NCBI RefSeq assembly: GCF_015207035.1
Contig: NZ_JADEXQ010000004.1
Location: 58,797-122,796, forward strand
Reading direction: 5' to 3'
From: Romeriopsis navalis LEGE 11480
GTDB lineage: Bacteria; Cyanobacteriota; Cyanobacteriia; Leptolyngbyales; Leptolyngbyaceae
DNA length: 64,000 bases
Of this stretch, positions 9,068 to 19,475 are shown piece by piece; within the stretch, counting starts at the first letter, position 1; every line of letters starts with the position of its first letter. The notes under the pieces were generated by a model. That model did not search any database and was not told where the DNA came from. It saw only the letters and a program-made list of their open reading frames with translations. The translations under genes and the position numbers were made by a program.

Positions 9068-9719
9068 ATCGCTTGTAAGTGCATCAATCGCATGTGGGTG
9101 CCACAGGGTTGTGGCAATTTTGTCTAAAGTTCATTCTACCAAGACGATTTTACCAAAATGGGGATTTCTACGGAGCTCACAGCGCTGTACAGATTTTGAC
9201 GGTGGGGATTCTTGTTCACCTTGCCGAAGAAGCAATCCTTGGCGTCTTTGCCGAAGCAATTTGTGCAGGCAAATTTTGCTTAGTAGATGGTGAGGAATCT
9301 CGTCCGGCTTAACTCTAAGTGTTTAAGTGAATCAATGATGGTTTGAGGCCCAAATCACTTTTGATCACCGGATCTACGAAAGCGGGACGTTGCTGATTGA
9401 AGCCTCCCGCTGTGGCGCGGTTAAATTTGATCGAAATTCCGCTTTAAATTCCAAGTAATTGTACGGATTCCCTAGACGGCAAAACCCTACAAGGGGCTAA
9501 TTTTGTGCATATTTCACGGATCCCGATTTTGGCAAAAAAGTCGTACCAAATTGCAAAAAGTCTGTAGAATCCTGGTCGAAACAAGCGGCAAAATCTTGTT
9601 TCGTCTGTCCTAATTAACGCTATCCTATGACATCGCTGTGGGCTTGCCCATCGTGTGTCTGTCCATTGGCTACCAACCAATGGATTATCCCTATAGTCTG
9701 GCCTATTACAAGTTCGACC
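9068..9719. other. Intergenic stretch, no gene supported
   Basis: About 650 bases between queF and the coiled-coil gene. Short open frames (for example 9079-9312 on the plus strand) have no recognisable domain or ribosome site and are treated as spurious. AT-rich sequence around 9520-9580 may hold the promoter of the downstream gene but no clear hexamers were assigned. Confidence 0.4.
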
Positions 9720-10412
9720 ATGCGAAATACCAGAATCATCGGACGACGACTTCCTACCACTAAGTCTCTCTCCTCGAATAAGTCCGCCCGCGCCAAATCC
9801 GTGGGGTCACAGCCTCAGCCAACTACGCCCGCTCGGTCAGTACCCATCTCGCTCTATCGTGAATTGTCGGCAGACCTGCAAGCGTCCCAGGCAAATATCA
9901 GTGCCTTGCAGTCGCAGAATTACCAGCTTACTGAGCAGAATTTGCAGCTGCGCCAAGAATTAGAGCAGCTTGCAGTCCAAACCCAGGTGATTGTGCAGCA
10001 GTTTAAGCAATCTGAGTCAGCGAATGATGAGACTTTGCGGCTGGATGAACTAGGCTTTGATGCGGAGTCGGCGGAGAATCGATCGCAGATGCTCGATCAG
10101 TTATATCGCTCGATGCCAGACTATGCGCCGGAAGATGTTGTCGGGATGGATGATACGAATGCGTTTCCGTCAGCACCTTGGTCAGGGATGTCTTTACCGA
10201 CAATGCCCAGGTTCAATATGCCTCAGGTGAAGCGGCCGCAGCGATTGACGGGACAAGCACAAAACCCGATGCGGATGCAGGCATCGGCGAGTGAGGCCGA
10301 ACTGAGTGGGTGGAAACTCACTCTGGTTATGGGTTTGATCATTTTCTCGGCGTTTGGTGCGGGTTTCTTAATTGTGCGACCGCTGTTGGCACCCACCAAT
10401 ACGAGTCGCTAA
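9720..10412 (+). CDS. Hypothetical coiled-coil protein with C-terminal membrane anchor
   Basis: A 230-residue protein from ATG 9720. It has a basic, Ser/Thr-rich N-terminus (residues 1-45), a heptad coiled coil at about 48-100 (ADLQASQANISALQSQ, then Q/L/E-rich), an acidic linker, a Pro/Met-rich segment, and one hydrophobic helix near the C-terminus (LTLVMGLIIFSAFGAGFLIV). This looks like a cytoplasmic coiled coil tethered by a tail anchor. No family was recognised. The frame stays open to an ATG at 9627, but those 31 residues are Trp/Cys/Pro-rich and look like leader DNA. Confidence 0.6.
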   Translation: MRNTRIIGRRLPTTKSLSSNKSARAKSVGSQPQPTTPARSVPISLYRELSADLQASQANISALQSQNYQLTEQNLQLRQELEQLAVQTQVIVQQFKQSESANDETLRLDELGFDAESAENRSQMLDQLYRSMPDYAPEDVVGMDDTNAFPSAPWSGMSLPTMPRFNMPQVKRPQRLTGQAQNPMRMQASASEAELSGWKLTLVMGLIIFSAFGAGFLIVRPLLAPTNTSR

Positions 10413-10426
10413 ACGATCGCCTCTGT

Positions 10427-10458
10427 AGAGTGCGGCATCATTATCATTGCCGCACTCT
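10427..10458 (+). terminator. Stem-loop after the coiled-coil gene
   Basis: Eleven-base perfect stem (AGAGTGCGGCA / TGCCGCACTCT) with a 10-base loop, 14 bases after the stop codon. There is no U-run, so it may be a 3'-end stabiliser rather than a true terminator. Confidence 0.5.
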
Positions 10459-10504
10459 CTGAGCGCCGAGGCAAATGCTTAATTTCAAACAACCAACCAG
10501 AAGC

Positions 10505-10540
10505 ATGCGCTTGATCAAGTCTTGATCAAGCGCATTTTTT
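10505..10540 (+). terminator. Rho-independent terminator
   Basis: A perfect 15-bp inverted repeat (ATGCGCTTGATCAAG / CTTGATCAAGCGCAT) with one central T, followed directly by TTTTT at 10536-10540. It separates the coiled-coil gene from glnB. Confidence 0.8.
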
Positions 10541-10761
10541 CATGTGACTGCGTTATGACTGTTTGACCTAGCGGTAGCAGAACGCAAAGGAAATCTTACA
10601 AATTGCTTTGCATTCCCAGTGCTTTGAGTTAGATCTGCTACTATTCACTTGTTATTGTCAAACCCCTACGGGTTGGTACTTTGGATTGTTACAGGGTAAA
10701 TTTTGCCATGTTCAATCTCTGAGGTGCGATCGTGACAATATGCTTGAAAATTATTGGTTGA

Positions 10762-11124
<363 letters not shown>

Positions 11125-11206
11125 CGATGACGCTACGGTCGCTTGTCGGCTCCGCTCAAAGGCAGTGGGACATGGCTTAGTTGCCAGTTTCCACTGCTGT
11201 TTGCGT

Positions 11207-11737
11207 TTAAATACTTAAGGCGTCGCCGTGGAACCAAGCGGTTAAGGCCACTGCGAGGCCATCGGCGGCGTCATCCGGCTTGGGAATGCTACTGAGATTG
11301 AGTTCGCGGGTCACGGCTGCCTGAACATCTTGTTTCACCGCATTGCCATAGCCGGTGAGCGATTGTTTGATTTGGGCTGGGGTAAATTCGACGATCGGCA
11401 CCTGGTGCTGGGCAATGGCTAGAAGAATCACGCCCCGGGCTTGCGCCACAGCGATCGTATTACCCATTTTGTAGAAAAAAAGTTTTTCGATCGAGACAAG
11501 ATCCGGCTGCCATTCGCTCAGGATCGTACTCATATCTTCGTACAACGTAATCAGCCGTTCCCCTGTCGCTGTCCCGGCAGTCGTTCGAATTACGCCATAG
11601 TCAATCACACTGACTGTGCTGCCATTACGGTGTACCAGGGGGCAATCGATCGCGCCAAAGCCAAGGGTCGCAAGTCCGGGATCGATCCCCAAGATGCGTT
11701 TTTGATCGGGGCGGGTTTGCGAGTCTTGTTCTGACAT
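11207..11737 (-). CDS. ruvC: Holliday junction resolvase RuvC
   Basis: A 176-residue endonuclease that cuts Holliday junctions with RuvAB during recombination repair. The four acidic catalytic positions are visible: Asp in [15 protein letters not shown], Glu in LVSIEKLFF, and the pair in [13 protein letters not shown]; the loop [16 protein letters not shown] is also typical. Length is in the usual 160-190 range. Start ATG 11737. It is convergent with glnB and divergent from the receiver-kinase at 12061. Confidence 0.95.
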   Translation of the reverse strand: MSEQDSQTRPDQKRILGIDPGLATLGFGAIDCPLVHRNGSTVSVIDYGVIRTTAGTATGERLITLYEDMSTILSEWQPDLVSIEKLFFYKMGNTIAVAQARGVILLAIAQHQVPIVEFTPAQIKQSLTGYGNAVKQDVQAAVTRELNLSSIPKPDDAADGLAVALTAWFHGDALSI

Positions 11738-12060
11738 CAGGCGGGATTTAGTCGATCACGATGGTCGGCGGGGCGACAGGATTAGATTGAAAAACTCCCT
11801 GATAATCGCCTAGACATCTAGAAATATAGAGTATTAGTGGTGACTTACGCCGCCGTTTTCTGCTGTCAAAAGGGCTTAACCGTATAAAATGCGACGGAAA
11901 ATCCTCCCTAAGACAGAGGAATAAGAATGAGTTTAATGTCCTAACTAGGAATGGTGGCGTGTGAGCAGCGTTACCCAGTTCCCTATCAGTATCGAACTAC
12001 GTCGTAAATTCCCATAGACAGACTGTTATTCATTTGTTGAACGTTTTAATTTGAGCTGCT
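11738..12060. other. Divergent intergenic region between ruvC and the receiver-kinase
   Basis: About 320 bases, AT-rich near 11810-11900, presumably holding both promoters. No clear hexamers, hairpin or open frame could be assigned. Confidence 0.4.
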
Positions 12061-13230
12061 ATGAACCACTCCCCTTTTGCGAAGCCGCTGAAAATTGACC
12101 GGATTTTGGTTGTGGATGATTCGCCCGACAATCTGTTTCTGGTTCAGAGTTTGTTGCAGGAAGAGGGGTATACGATCGAACTTGCGGAAAATGGGGCTGA
12201 AGCGCTGGCAAAAATCCCCACGTTCAAACCGGATTTGTTATTGCTGGATGCGATGATGCCGGTTATGGATGGTTATGAAGTGACCCGGCGATTGCGGGAA
12301 AATTCGGCCTATCCATTTATTCCTATTTTGTTGATCACGGCCTACGATCAGCTGAGTGTGGCGCGTGGTCTGGATTTAGGCGCGGATGACTTTATCCGCA
12401 AGCCGGTGGAATTTGACGAATTGCTGGCACGGGTACGATCGCTGTTGCGATTGAAGCATAGTGTGGATGAGCGCGATGAGATTGCACGGCAGCGTGAAGA
12501 CTTTGTCTCGCGGCTAACCCATGACTTGCGCACACCGCTAGTGGCGGCCGATCGGATGTTGAGTCTATTGACCCAAGAAGCGATGGGCCCGATCTCGGAA
12601 GATATTAAAGAAGCGCTGGAAGTCACGAGCCGTAGTAATCAAAATTTGCTGCAAATGGTGAATACTTTACTTGAGGTCTATCGCTATGAAGCGGGGCGGA
12701 AAACCCTCAGCTTTTCCGAAGTTGATTTGGCAGAATTAGCCCGTGAGGTAATTGAGGAACTGACTCCCTTAGCCACAGAAAAAGGTCTCCATCTTGATCT
12801 AGTCAACGCGCCGACGACGACGGCGATTGTTGATGGAGATCGGCTAGAGCTCCGTCGCGTGCTGACAAATCTGATTGGCAACGCGATTAAGTTCACGGAT
12901 CACGGCTCAGTCAAAGTGCAGCTATCAACCAAGCAAATACCGGCTGATCAGCTGAATCCGGGGGCGAAAGTCATCCAGATTCAAGTCCAAGACACGGGAC
13001 CCGGCATTCCAGTTGATGAGAAAGCGGCGCTATTCGAAGGCTTTGTAACGGGTAAACACACACGATCGGGCAGCGGTTTGGGCTTGCATCTGTCGCGGCG
13101 GATTATGGAAGTCCATTATGGCACCATTACGGTTGAGTCAGAAGTTGGTCGGGGCAGCATCTTCACCGCGCGGATGCCAGTGCGGCAGCGAGAGTATGCT
13201 ACCGCTGCTTCGCGTGAGAAGGTAGAATAA
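12061..13230 (+). CDS. Hybrid response regulator / histidine kinase (REC-HisKA-HATPase)
   Basis: A 389-residue cytosolic signalling protein. Residues 14-130 are a receiver: DD in ILVVDDSPDN, phosphoacceptor Asp in LLLLDAMMPVMDG, Lys in DDFIRKPVEFDEL. Residues 145-210 are HisKA with phospho-His in SRLTHDLRTPL, followed by HATPase_c (LIGNAIKFTDHG, VQDTGPGIP, GSGLGLHLS). An N-terminal receiver before the kinase is a common cyanobacterial arrangement that lets an upstream kinase set kinase activity. There are no membrane helices. The cognate partner is not adjacent; miaB follows 47 bases downstream. Confidence 0.9.
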   Translation: MNHSPFAKPLKIDRILVVDDSPDNLFLVQSLLQEEGYTIELAENGAEALAKIPTFKPDLLLLDAMMPVMDGYEVTRRLRENSAYPFIPILLITAYDQLSVARGLDLGADDFIRKPVEFDELLARVRSLLRLKHSVDERDEIARQREDFVSRLTHDLRTPLVAADRMLSLLTQEAMGPISEDIKEALEVTSRSNQNLLQMVNTLLEVYRYEAGRKTLSFSEVDLAELAREVIEELTPLATEKGLHLDLVNAPTTTAIVDGDRLELRRVLTNLIGNAIKFTDHGSVKVQLSTKQIPADQLNPGAKVIQIQVQDTGPGIPVDEKAALFEGFVTGKHTRSGSGLGLHLSRRIMEVHYGTITVESEVGRGSIFTARMPVRQREYATAASREKVE

Positions 13231-13277
13231 GAGGCTGCTGATCCAGCGCAGTACGCCCACCTACGCAAAGTTCTCCC

Positions 13278-14624
13278 ATGACTCGTCGATATCACATCAC
13301 CACTTTCGGCTGCCAAATGAACAAAGCCGACTCCGAGCGGATGGCGGGGATTTTAGAAACGATGGGCATGACGGCGGTTGAAGAGCCGAATGATGCGGAT
13401 CTGATTCTCTACAACACCTGCACAATTCGCGATAACGCCGAACAGAAAGTCTATTCCTACCTGGGCCGTCAGGCTAAGCGGAAGCAAACTCAACCGGATT
13501 TAACCCTGGTTGTGGCGGGTTGCGTGGCCCAGCAAGAAGGGGCGCAATTACTTCGCCGGGTGCCAGAGTTGGATTTGGTCATGGGGCCACAATATGCTAA
13601 CCAGCTTGATAGTTTGCTGGCGCAGGTTGCGCAGGGCAACCAAGTGGTGGCAACGGAGCCCGTGCATATTATGGAAGATATCACAAAGCCCCGCCGCGAT
13701 AGCGAAGTGACAGCCTGGGTGAATGTGATTTACGGTTGTAATGAACGCTGTACGTATTGCGTTGTGCCCGGTGTGCGCGGAGTTGAGCAGTCCCGCACCC
13801 CCGAAGCGATTCGGGATGAAATGGTGATGCTGGGTGAGCAGGGTTTCCGTGAAGTCACGCTGCTGGGCCAAAATATTGATGCCTATGGCCGGGATTTACC
13901 GGGTTCCAAACCGGATGGCAGTAACCTCCATACGCTCACTGACTTGCTCTACTTTGTGCATGATGTGCCGGGGATCGAACGGATTCGATTTGCGACCAGC
14001 CATCCGCGCTACTTTACGGAACGCTTGATCAAAGCTTGCCATGAGCTTCCTAAGATCTGCGAGCATTTCCACATTCCCTTCCAGTCGGGGGACAATGATT
14101 TGCTCAAGGCAATGAGCCGGGGCTATACCCAAGAAAAATATCGGCGCATTATTGATTTGGTCCGTTCTTATATGCCAGATGCGGCGATTAGTGCGGATGC
14201 GATCGTTGGGTTCCCCGGTGAAACCGAAGCACAGTTTGATAACACGATGAAGCTGGTGGAAGACATTGGATTTGATATTCTCAATACCGCCGCTTATTCG
14301 CCCCGTCCGGGTACACCCGCCGCGGTTTGGGATAATCAGTTATCGGAGGAAGTTAAGGCTGATCGCCTCCAGCGCTTAAATCATTTGGTGGGGCTGAAAG
14401 CCGCAGAACGATCGCAGCGATATATGGGTCGGGTTGAGCAAGTATTAGTCGAAGCGCAGAATCCTAAGGATCCAACTCAAGTCATGGGCCGGACCCAGGG
14501 CAATCGGCTGACCTTTTTCCCCGGTGATATTGCTGAATTAAAGGGGCAAATTGTGGATGTGAAAGTGACAGAAATTCGGCCATTTAGCTTGACTGGTGAG
14601 CCTTTAATGCCTGTCCTCGCCTAG
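13278..14624 (+). CDS. miaB: tRNA-2-methylthio-N6-dimethylallyladenosine synthase MiaB
   Basis: A 448-residue radical SAM methylthiotransferase that modifies i6A37 of tRNAs to ms2i6A. Three N-terminal cysteines for the auxiliary cluster are in [16 protein letters not shown] and AGCVAQQEG; the radical SAM CX3CX2C is in [13 protein letters not shown]; a C-terminal TRAM domain spans about residues 375-440 ([14 protein letters not shown] to [10 protein letters not shown]). Length matches the family. Start ATG 13278. It follows the receiver-kinase closely and may share its transcript. Confidence 0.96.
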   Translation: MTRRYHITTFGCQMNKADSERMAGILETMGMTAVEEPNDADLILYNTCTIRDNAEQKVYSYLGRQAKRKQTQPDLTLVVAGCVAQQEGAQLLRRVPELDLVMGPQYANQLDSLLAQVAQGNQVVATEPVHIMEDITKPRRDSEVTAWVNVIYGCNERCTYCVVPGVRGVEQSRTPEAIRDEMVMLGEQGFREVTLLGQNIDAYGRDLPGSKPDGSNLHTLTDLLYFVHDVPGIERIRFATSHPRYFTERLIKACHELPKICEHFHIPFQSGDNDLLKAMSRGYTQEKYRRIIDLVRSYMPDAAISADAIVGFPGETEAQFDNTMKLVEDIGFDILNTAAYSPRPGTPAAVWDNQLSEEVKADRLQRLNHLVGLKAAERSQRYMGRVEQVLVEAQNPKDPTQVMGRTQGNRLTFFPGDIAELKGQIVDVKVTEIRPFSLTGEPLMPVLA

Positions 14625-14749
14625 ATTTAGTCAATTTGCTGATAATTCGTGTAAATGCGTAGGCTCACCTGGTACTGCGCAACTCATCTGAGGAACTCTA
14701 AAGCCAGCGCTTTGGCGTATGTTTGCATTGGAAGTTTCTCGGAGGCTTC

Positions 14750-16525
14750 ATGTTTGACCTTAACGCTGTCGTATCTGCTGCTACAGCTACACCGAATGAG
14801 TTTGCCGTGGATGAGGTGATCGCGCCTCAGGGCGAATCTTGCTTGGCTTTAGTACCACCCTTGCGATTGCAAACCGTAATTCAGGAACAGCGCTGCCGAT
14901 TCCCGCTGCTGGATTACAGTCAAGACTTGGTTGCAGTCTGTGACTTCAATGGATTTTTAGCCTATCTCAATCCCATTGGACGTGAGTTGATGGGACTAGC
15001 GCCCGATGGTGATTTATCGCTGTTTCAGGTGCGGTGTTTTACCCCACTGACGCAGGATCTGTGGGACGAAATTTTCACTAGCCTGTTAGAGGAAGGATTG
15101 TGGTCAGGGGATCATGTTTTGCAGTATGGCGGTGATCCGATCGCCGTCAAAATGCTGGTTACGGCCCATCGCCCTTGTGCCCATGACCAGCAAAATATTG
15201 ATTGCTTTACGATCGTCGCACGGGTGCAAACGCCGTCGTCGTCGCGACAACCGGCAATGACTGCGATTGAGGCGGAATGTCAGCGGTTGCGCCATTTGGT
15301 TGGCAATATTAACGATGTCTTGTTTGAGGTGAATTTGGATGGCCAGTTTACCTATCTCTCACCGCGATTTGAAGAATTCTTCGGCCATCCAAGCTCGGAT
15401 TGGCTGGGTAAATCACCGTTGATGCTCACCCATCCGGATGATTGTGATTTTATGTTGGAGCACATGCGGCAGATTGTCACGACGGGTTGTCGCGATCAAG
15501 TGGAATTCCGGATTTTGCAAGCCGATGGCAATAGCCGCTGGATGGCGGTGAGTAATTCCCCATGCTTTGACGCAGCGGGTGAAATCGTTGGCTTCCAAGG
15601 TAGTCTGCGGGATATTAGCGATCGTAAAGCCGCATCGGAAGCACTGAAATCGAAAACGCTGTACCTAGAGCGAGCCTTGAAAAATCTTCAACAGGCTCGA
15701 ACACACATGGTGCAGTCAGAAAAGATGTCATCCCTGGGGCAACTAGTTGCGGGTGTGGCCCATGAAATCAACAATCCTGTGAATTTCATCTATGGCAACT
15801 TGAAATATGCCGATCGCTATATTGAGGACTTAATCAATGTGCTTGATCAATATCGTGTGGCTTGCCCCAATCCCCCTGCACCATTGCAAGAAACGATTGA
15901 TGAGGTGGATGTCAATTATTTAGTCGAAGATTTGCCGAAAATGCTCAACTCGATGAAAGTGGGTGCTGATCGCATTCGTGAAATCGTATTGTCATTGCGC
16001 ACCTTCTCGCGATTGGATGAATCGGACTACAAGCCGGCTGATTTACATGCGGGCATCGCGAGTACGCTACTGATTTTGCAAAATCGGCTCAAGGGCAAAG
16101 AGCACAGGCCAGCCATTAACATTGTGCAGGATTTTTGTGAATTGCCCCTGGTTCCTTGCTTTGCGGGCCAATTGAATCAGGTCTTTATGAATTTGCTCGT
16201 GAATGCGATCGATGCCCTTGAGGATGCCTATGATGCGGGCTACATAACAGTGCCAGAAATTTGCATTCAAACATTGATGCTCGGCGATATGGTGCAGATG
16301 CAATTTAAGGATAATGGACCAGGAATTCCGGATGCGGTGAAGGAGCGTTTGTTCGACCCATTCTTCACAACGAAGCCTGTGGGCCAAGGGACCGGCATGG
16401 GACTGGCGATTAGTTATCAGATCATTCGAGATAAACATCATGGTTTCCTGACCTGTGCCTCAACGCCTGGGGAAGGCACTACCTTTGAAATTCAGATTCC
16501 CTTGACGCAGCCAGAACATGCTTAG
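14750..16525 (+). CDS. PAS-domain sensor histidine kinase
   Basis: A 591-residue soluble kinase. Two PAS regions are visible, about residues 40-150 (YSQDLVAVCDFNGFLAYLNPIG) and 180-300 (NDVLFEVNLDGQFTYLSPRFEEFFG with the PAC end GFQGSLRDISDRK), then a coiled linker, a HisKA of the HEINNP type (LGQLVAGVAHEINNPVNFIYGN) and HATPase_c (NLLVNAIDALED, FKDNGPGIPDAV, GTGMGLAISYQI). ATG 14750 is chosen because GGAGG sits 4 bases upstream at 14741-14745; the frame opens earlier at 14723. No membrane helix. The ligand sensed is unknown. Confidence 0.9.
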   Translation: MFDLNAVVSAATATPNEFAVDEVIAPQGESCLALVPPLRLQTVIQEQRCRFPLLDYSQDLVAVCDFNGFLAYLNPIGRELMGLAPDGDLSLFQVRCFTPLTQDLWDEIFTSLLEEGLWSGDHVLQYGGDPIAVKMLVTAHRPCAHDQQNIDCFTIVARVQTPSSSRQPAMTAIEAECQRLRHLVGNINDVLFEVNLDGQFTYLSPRFEEFFGHPSSDWLGKSPLMLTHPDDCDFMLEHMRQIVTTGCRDQVEFRILQADGNSRWMAVSNSPCFDAAGEIVGFQGSLRDISDRKAASEALKSKTLYLERALKNLQQARTHMVQSEKMSSLGQLVAGVAHEINNPVNFIYGNLKYADRYIEDLINVLDQYRVACPNPPAPLQETIDEVDVNYLVEDLPKMLNSMKVGADRIREIVLSLRTFSRLDESDYKPADLHAGIASTLLILQNRLKGKEHRPAINIVQDFCELPLVPCFAGQLNQVFMNLLVNAIDALEDAYDAGYITVPEICIQTLMLGDMVQMQFKDNGPGIPDAVKERLFDPFFTTKPVGQGTGMGLAISYQIIRDKHHGFLTCASTPGEGTTFEIQIPLTQPEHA

Positions 16526-16686
16526 AGGTGAACTTGAGATGACTGATCGAGATGACCGATTTACGTGAATCATTGTTGCAATCGTTGCGATCTATTTGCC
16601 TAAGTGCCTGAATGCTTCACAATTTGAGGTGTGTATCTTGGCCTTGTCCAAGATCGATCGGGAGAAAGTTTGAGGAAACTTGCGGC

Positions 16687-17667
16687 ATGGATATTAAAGG
16701 TGGATTTGTCGGTGCGGTTGGGAATACGCCTCTGATTCGCTTGAATAGTCTCAGTGATGAAACCGGCTGTGAAATTTTGGGGAAGGCAGAGTTTCTCAAT
16801 CCCGGCGGCTCAGTCAAAGACCGGGCAGCACTCTATATCATTGAGGATGCGGAAAGGCGGGGATTGCTTAAACCGGGTGGAACGGTGGTTGAAGGGACAG
16901 CCGGTAATACCGGAATTGGCTTAACGCATATCTGTAATGCGAAGGGCTATAAATGTGTAATCATCATCCCTGAAACGCAGTCCCAGGAAAAAATAGATCT
17001 GCTCCGGACTTTAGGGGCAGAGGTGCGTCCGGTGCCAGCGGTACCTTATCGTGATCCAAATAACTATGTGAAACTCTCTGGACGCACCGCCGACGAAATG
17101 GAGAATGCCATTTGGGCTAATCAATTTGAGAATTTGGCCAATCGGCAGGCCCACTATGAAATGACGGGGCCAGAGATTTGGGCCCAGACGGATGGCAAAA
17201 TTGATGCTTGGGTGGCCGCGACAGGCACCGGTGGCACCTATGCCGGGGTGTCAATGTTTCTCAAGGAGACCAATCCGAATGTGAAATGTGTCGTTGCTGA
17301 TCCGATGGGTAGTGGTTTGTATCACTACTTCAAGCATGGTGAAGTGAAAAGTGAAGGGAACTCTGTGACGGAGGGCATTGGCAATGGACGAATTACCGGC
17401 AATATGGAAGGTGCGCCGGTGGATGATGCGATTCAGGTGGATGATCCCTTTGCGCTGAAAATGATTTACCAGATGCTAAAGCAGGATGGCTTATTTATGG
17501 GTGGTTCCGTGGGGATCAATGTCGGTGCGGCAGTGAAGTTAGCACAGCAGATGGGGCCAGGCCAGACGATCGTCACGGTCCTATGTGATGGGGGGGCGCG
17601 GTATCAGTCGAAGTTGTTTAACCCTGCATGGCTGGAGCAGAAGGGGTTGCTGCCAGAGAACTTCTAG
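16687..17667 (+). CDS. cysK: Cysteine synthase A (O-acetylserine sulfhydrylase)
   Basis: A 326-residue PLP enzyme that makes cysteine from O-acetylserine and sulfide. PLP lysine lies in FLNPGGSVKDRAA, the substrate loop in EGTAGNTGIGL and the phosphate-binding glycine loop in ATGTGGTYAGV. The insertion RDPNNYVKLSGRTADEM marks the cyanobacterial/fungal subgroup rather than enterobacterial CysK. Start ATG 16687 is preferred; the frame is open to 16612 but the extra residues are atypical. The 3' end overlaps the convergent cutA gene by 50 bases. Confidence 0.92.
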   Translation: MDIKGGFVGAVGNTPLIRLNSLSDETGCEILGKAEFLNPGGSVKDRAALYIIEDAERRGLLKPGGTVVEGTAGNTGIGLTHICNAKGYKCVIIIPETQSQEKIDLLRTLGAEVRPVPAVPYRDPNNYVKLSGRTADEMENAIWANQFENLANRQAHYEMTGPEIWAQTDGKIDAWVAATGTGGTYAGVSMFLKETNPNVKCVVADPMGSGLYHYFKHGEVKSEGNSVTEGIGNGRITGNMEGAPVDDAIQVDDPFALKMIYQMLKQDGLFMGGSVGINVGAAVKLAQQMGPGQTIVTVLCDGGARYQSKLFNPAWLEQKGLLPENF

Positions 17668-17989
17668 TATTTTGCCGCAACCAGTTGAGGTACGGGGGCG
17701 CCCCCGCTGTGACAGGAATCGCAATAATTTCAGGCACTTCGTAGGGGTGCATGACAGTCAGTCGTGCCGCTAATTCGTCAAATAGTTGGCTTTGGGTTTT
17801 GATGATCAGTTGAAACTCATGGTCATGGTTGAGCTTGTCTTCCCACTGATAAAACGAATCGACAGCCAAACAGTTGATGCAGGCGGCTAATTGTTCGGTG
17901 AGCAATGTGCGGGCGATCGATTTCGCGCAGGTTTCGTTGGGTGTGGTGACGAGGACCAGACAAAATTCGGTGCTGGGCGGTTGGGCCAT
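17618..17989 (-). CDS. cutA: Divalent cation tolerance protein CutA
   Basis: A 123-residue CutA1-type protein, a small ferredoxin-like trimer related in fold to PII and linked to metal tolerance. Characteristic segments are VTTPNETCAKSIARTLL, LAACINCLAVDSFYQWEDKL, EFQLIIKT and VMHPYEVPEIIAIPVTAGAPPYLNWL. The normal family ends at about the last of these; the extra tail of about 17 residues is translated from DNA antisense to the end of cysK. ATG 17989 is chosen (the open frame reaches 18133). Confidence 0.93.
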   Translation of the reverse strand: MAQPPSTEFCLVLVTTPNETCAKSIARTLLTEQLAACINCLAVDSFYQWEDKLNHDHEFQLIIKTQSQLFDELAARLTVMHPYEVPEIIAIPVTAGAPPYLNWLRQNTRSSLAATPSAPAMQG

Positions 17990-18102
17990 AGGTTTGTCCG
18001 AGGAGGGCGATCGCTTTACAGTATAGAGGGTATGGCAAATATTGCTGTCAGTTCTGAACTTGGCCAGCTGCGTACCTTCACCCTTTCTTTCTTTGCTTGA
18101 AT

Positions 18103-18795
18103 ATGATTGAAACGTCGATCGACCAAACGCCATCCCATAATTATCGCCCGTGGAAGATTGGTTTCGGGCTGCTATGGCTTAGTTTCAGTGCGTATGCCTT
18201 CCTCTTTTCCCCCCCGGATAATCCCGCGGCAACGTTGGAGTTGATTCGGCGATTGTCGTCGATACAGTCGGAGGGCATTAATCCGCTCGTTGTCTATTTG
18301 TTTAACATTATGGGCGTGCTGCCTATGATGTATAGCTGTGTACTCTATAGCGATGGACGTGGACAGAAGATTCCCGCTTGGCCATTTGTCGTTGGTTCTT
18401 TCTTTCTGGGCGCGTTCGCGCTGTTGCCGTATTTGGTTTTGCGTCAGCCAAATCCCCAGTTTGTGGGCGCAAAGGGATGGTATTTGCGGTTGTGGGATTC
18501 CAAGATCACAGCGATCGTCGTAGCGGTTTTAGGCATCACCTTACTGATATTGGGTGTGACCCAGGGAAATTGGCCCGACTTTGTGCAGCAGTGGCAGACT
18601 GAGCGATTTATTCATGTGATGAGTTTAGATTTCTGCATGTTGTCGTTGTTGTTTCCGTTTTTGATCAAGGACGATATGGCCCGACGTGGAATGACTGATC
18701 AATATTTCTGGGCATTTGCGGCTGTGCCGTTGCTTGGTGCGTTGGCTTATCTAGTCGTGCGACCAGCGCTGGTGGAAACGGAGGTGGAGGAATGA
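18103..18795 (+). CDS. Hypothetical polytopic membrane protein
   Basis: A 230-residue protein with about six hydrophobic helices (for example WKIGFGLLWLSFSAYAFLF, PFVVGSFFLGAFALLPYLVL, ITAIVVAVLGITLLILGV). Such proteins are frequent in cyanobacteria and plants, but no function is recognised. ATG 18103 is taken as start; TTG 18097 is in frame. The stop codon overlaps the phosphopantetheinyl transferase start (ATGA at 18792-18795), so the two genes are translationally coupled. Confidence 0.7.
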   Translation: MIETSIDQTPSHNYRPWKIGFGLLWLSFSAYAFLFSPPDNPAATLELIRRLSSIQSEGINPLVVYLFNIMGVLPMMYSCVLYSDGRGQKIPAWPFVVGSFFLGAFALLPYLVLRQPNPQFVGAKGWYLRLWDSKITAIVVAVLGITLLILGVTQGNWPDFVQQWQTERFIHVMSLDFCMLSLLFPFLIKDDMARRGMTDQYFWAFAAVPLLGALAYLVVRPALVETEVEE

Positions 18796-19475
18796 CTGGT
18801 TGGCAAGTTGCCTCTGGGGAACTGACATTAACGACGGGGGCAATCCATGTTTGGCGGATTCCCTTGGTGCAGGCACCGCAAGACACTTCAATGCTGGCGG
18901 CGGATGAGCAGGCGCGGGCTGAGCGATTCCGTTACGATAAGGACCGGCGCTGTTTTGTGACGGCGCGCTGTAGTTTGCGGCAGATTCTGGGTCGTTACTT
19001 AGCGCAGGATGCAGGCAAGTTAGCTTTTCGCTATGGGCCGTATGGCAAACCCTTTTTAGCGGAGCATCGGATCGAGTTTAATTTGGCACATTCGGGGGAC
19101 TTAGCGCTGGTCGCGGTGGCGGCCGATCGGCCAGTCGGGATTGATCTAGAGTTGATTAAGCCAATGTCGGACTTGGAGAAATTGACGGAGCGATTTTTTA
19201 CCGCTGGGGAGCATCAGCGGATCGTCAAACTGGAGCAGCAGCAGCGATCGCTGGCTTTCTTTCGCACCTGGACTTGTAAGGAGGCCTATCTTAAGGCTAC
19301 GGGGGATGGCCTGCGTAAGCTGAAAGGCCTAGAGGTTGCAGTGAATCCGCAGCAGGGGGCGCAGTTTGTCAATCCACAGGATTGGGATTTACAGGAAATT
19401 CAGCCAGGGGAGGGGTTTGTAGGGGCGATCGCGGCACCGGGGTTTGATTGGCAGGTCAGTTTTTTTGAATGCTAA
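18792..19475 (+). CDS. 4'-phosphopantetheinyl transferase (Sfp/HetI type)
   Basis: A 227-residue enzyme that transfers phosphopantetheine from CoA to carrier-protein serines. The family motifs are in order: GPYGKPFL, FNLAHSGDLALVAVA, VGIDLELIKP (Mg-binding Asp/Glu) and FFRTWTCKEAYLKATGDGL (W-KEA-K motif). Length is that of Sfp-type enzymes, which in cyanobacteria serve both fatty acid synthase and natural-product carrier proteins. Its start overlaps the stop of the membrane protein gene. Confidence 0.92.
   Translation: MTGWQVASGELTLTTGAIHVWRIPLVQAPQDTSMLAADEQARAERFRYDKDRRCFVTARCSLRQILGRYLAQDAGKLAFRYGPYGKPFLAEHRIEFNLAHSGDLALVAVAADRPVGIDLELIKPMSDLEKLTERFFTAGEHQRIVKLEQQQRSLAFFRTWTCKEAYLKATGDGLRKLKGLEVAVNPQQGAQFVNPQDWDLQEIQPGEGFVGAIAAPGFDWQVSFFEC

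Noticed and set aside
9079..9312. 77-residue open frame between queF and the coiled-coil gene
   Set aside because: No ribosome site, no recognisable domain and no gene-like composition.
10628..10641. GTT-N8-TAC upstream of glnB as an NtcA site
   Set aside because: The first half is GTT instead of GTA and the TATTGT hexamer lies 11 bases downstream rather than about 22, so spacing does not fit an NtcA-activated promoter.
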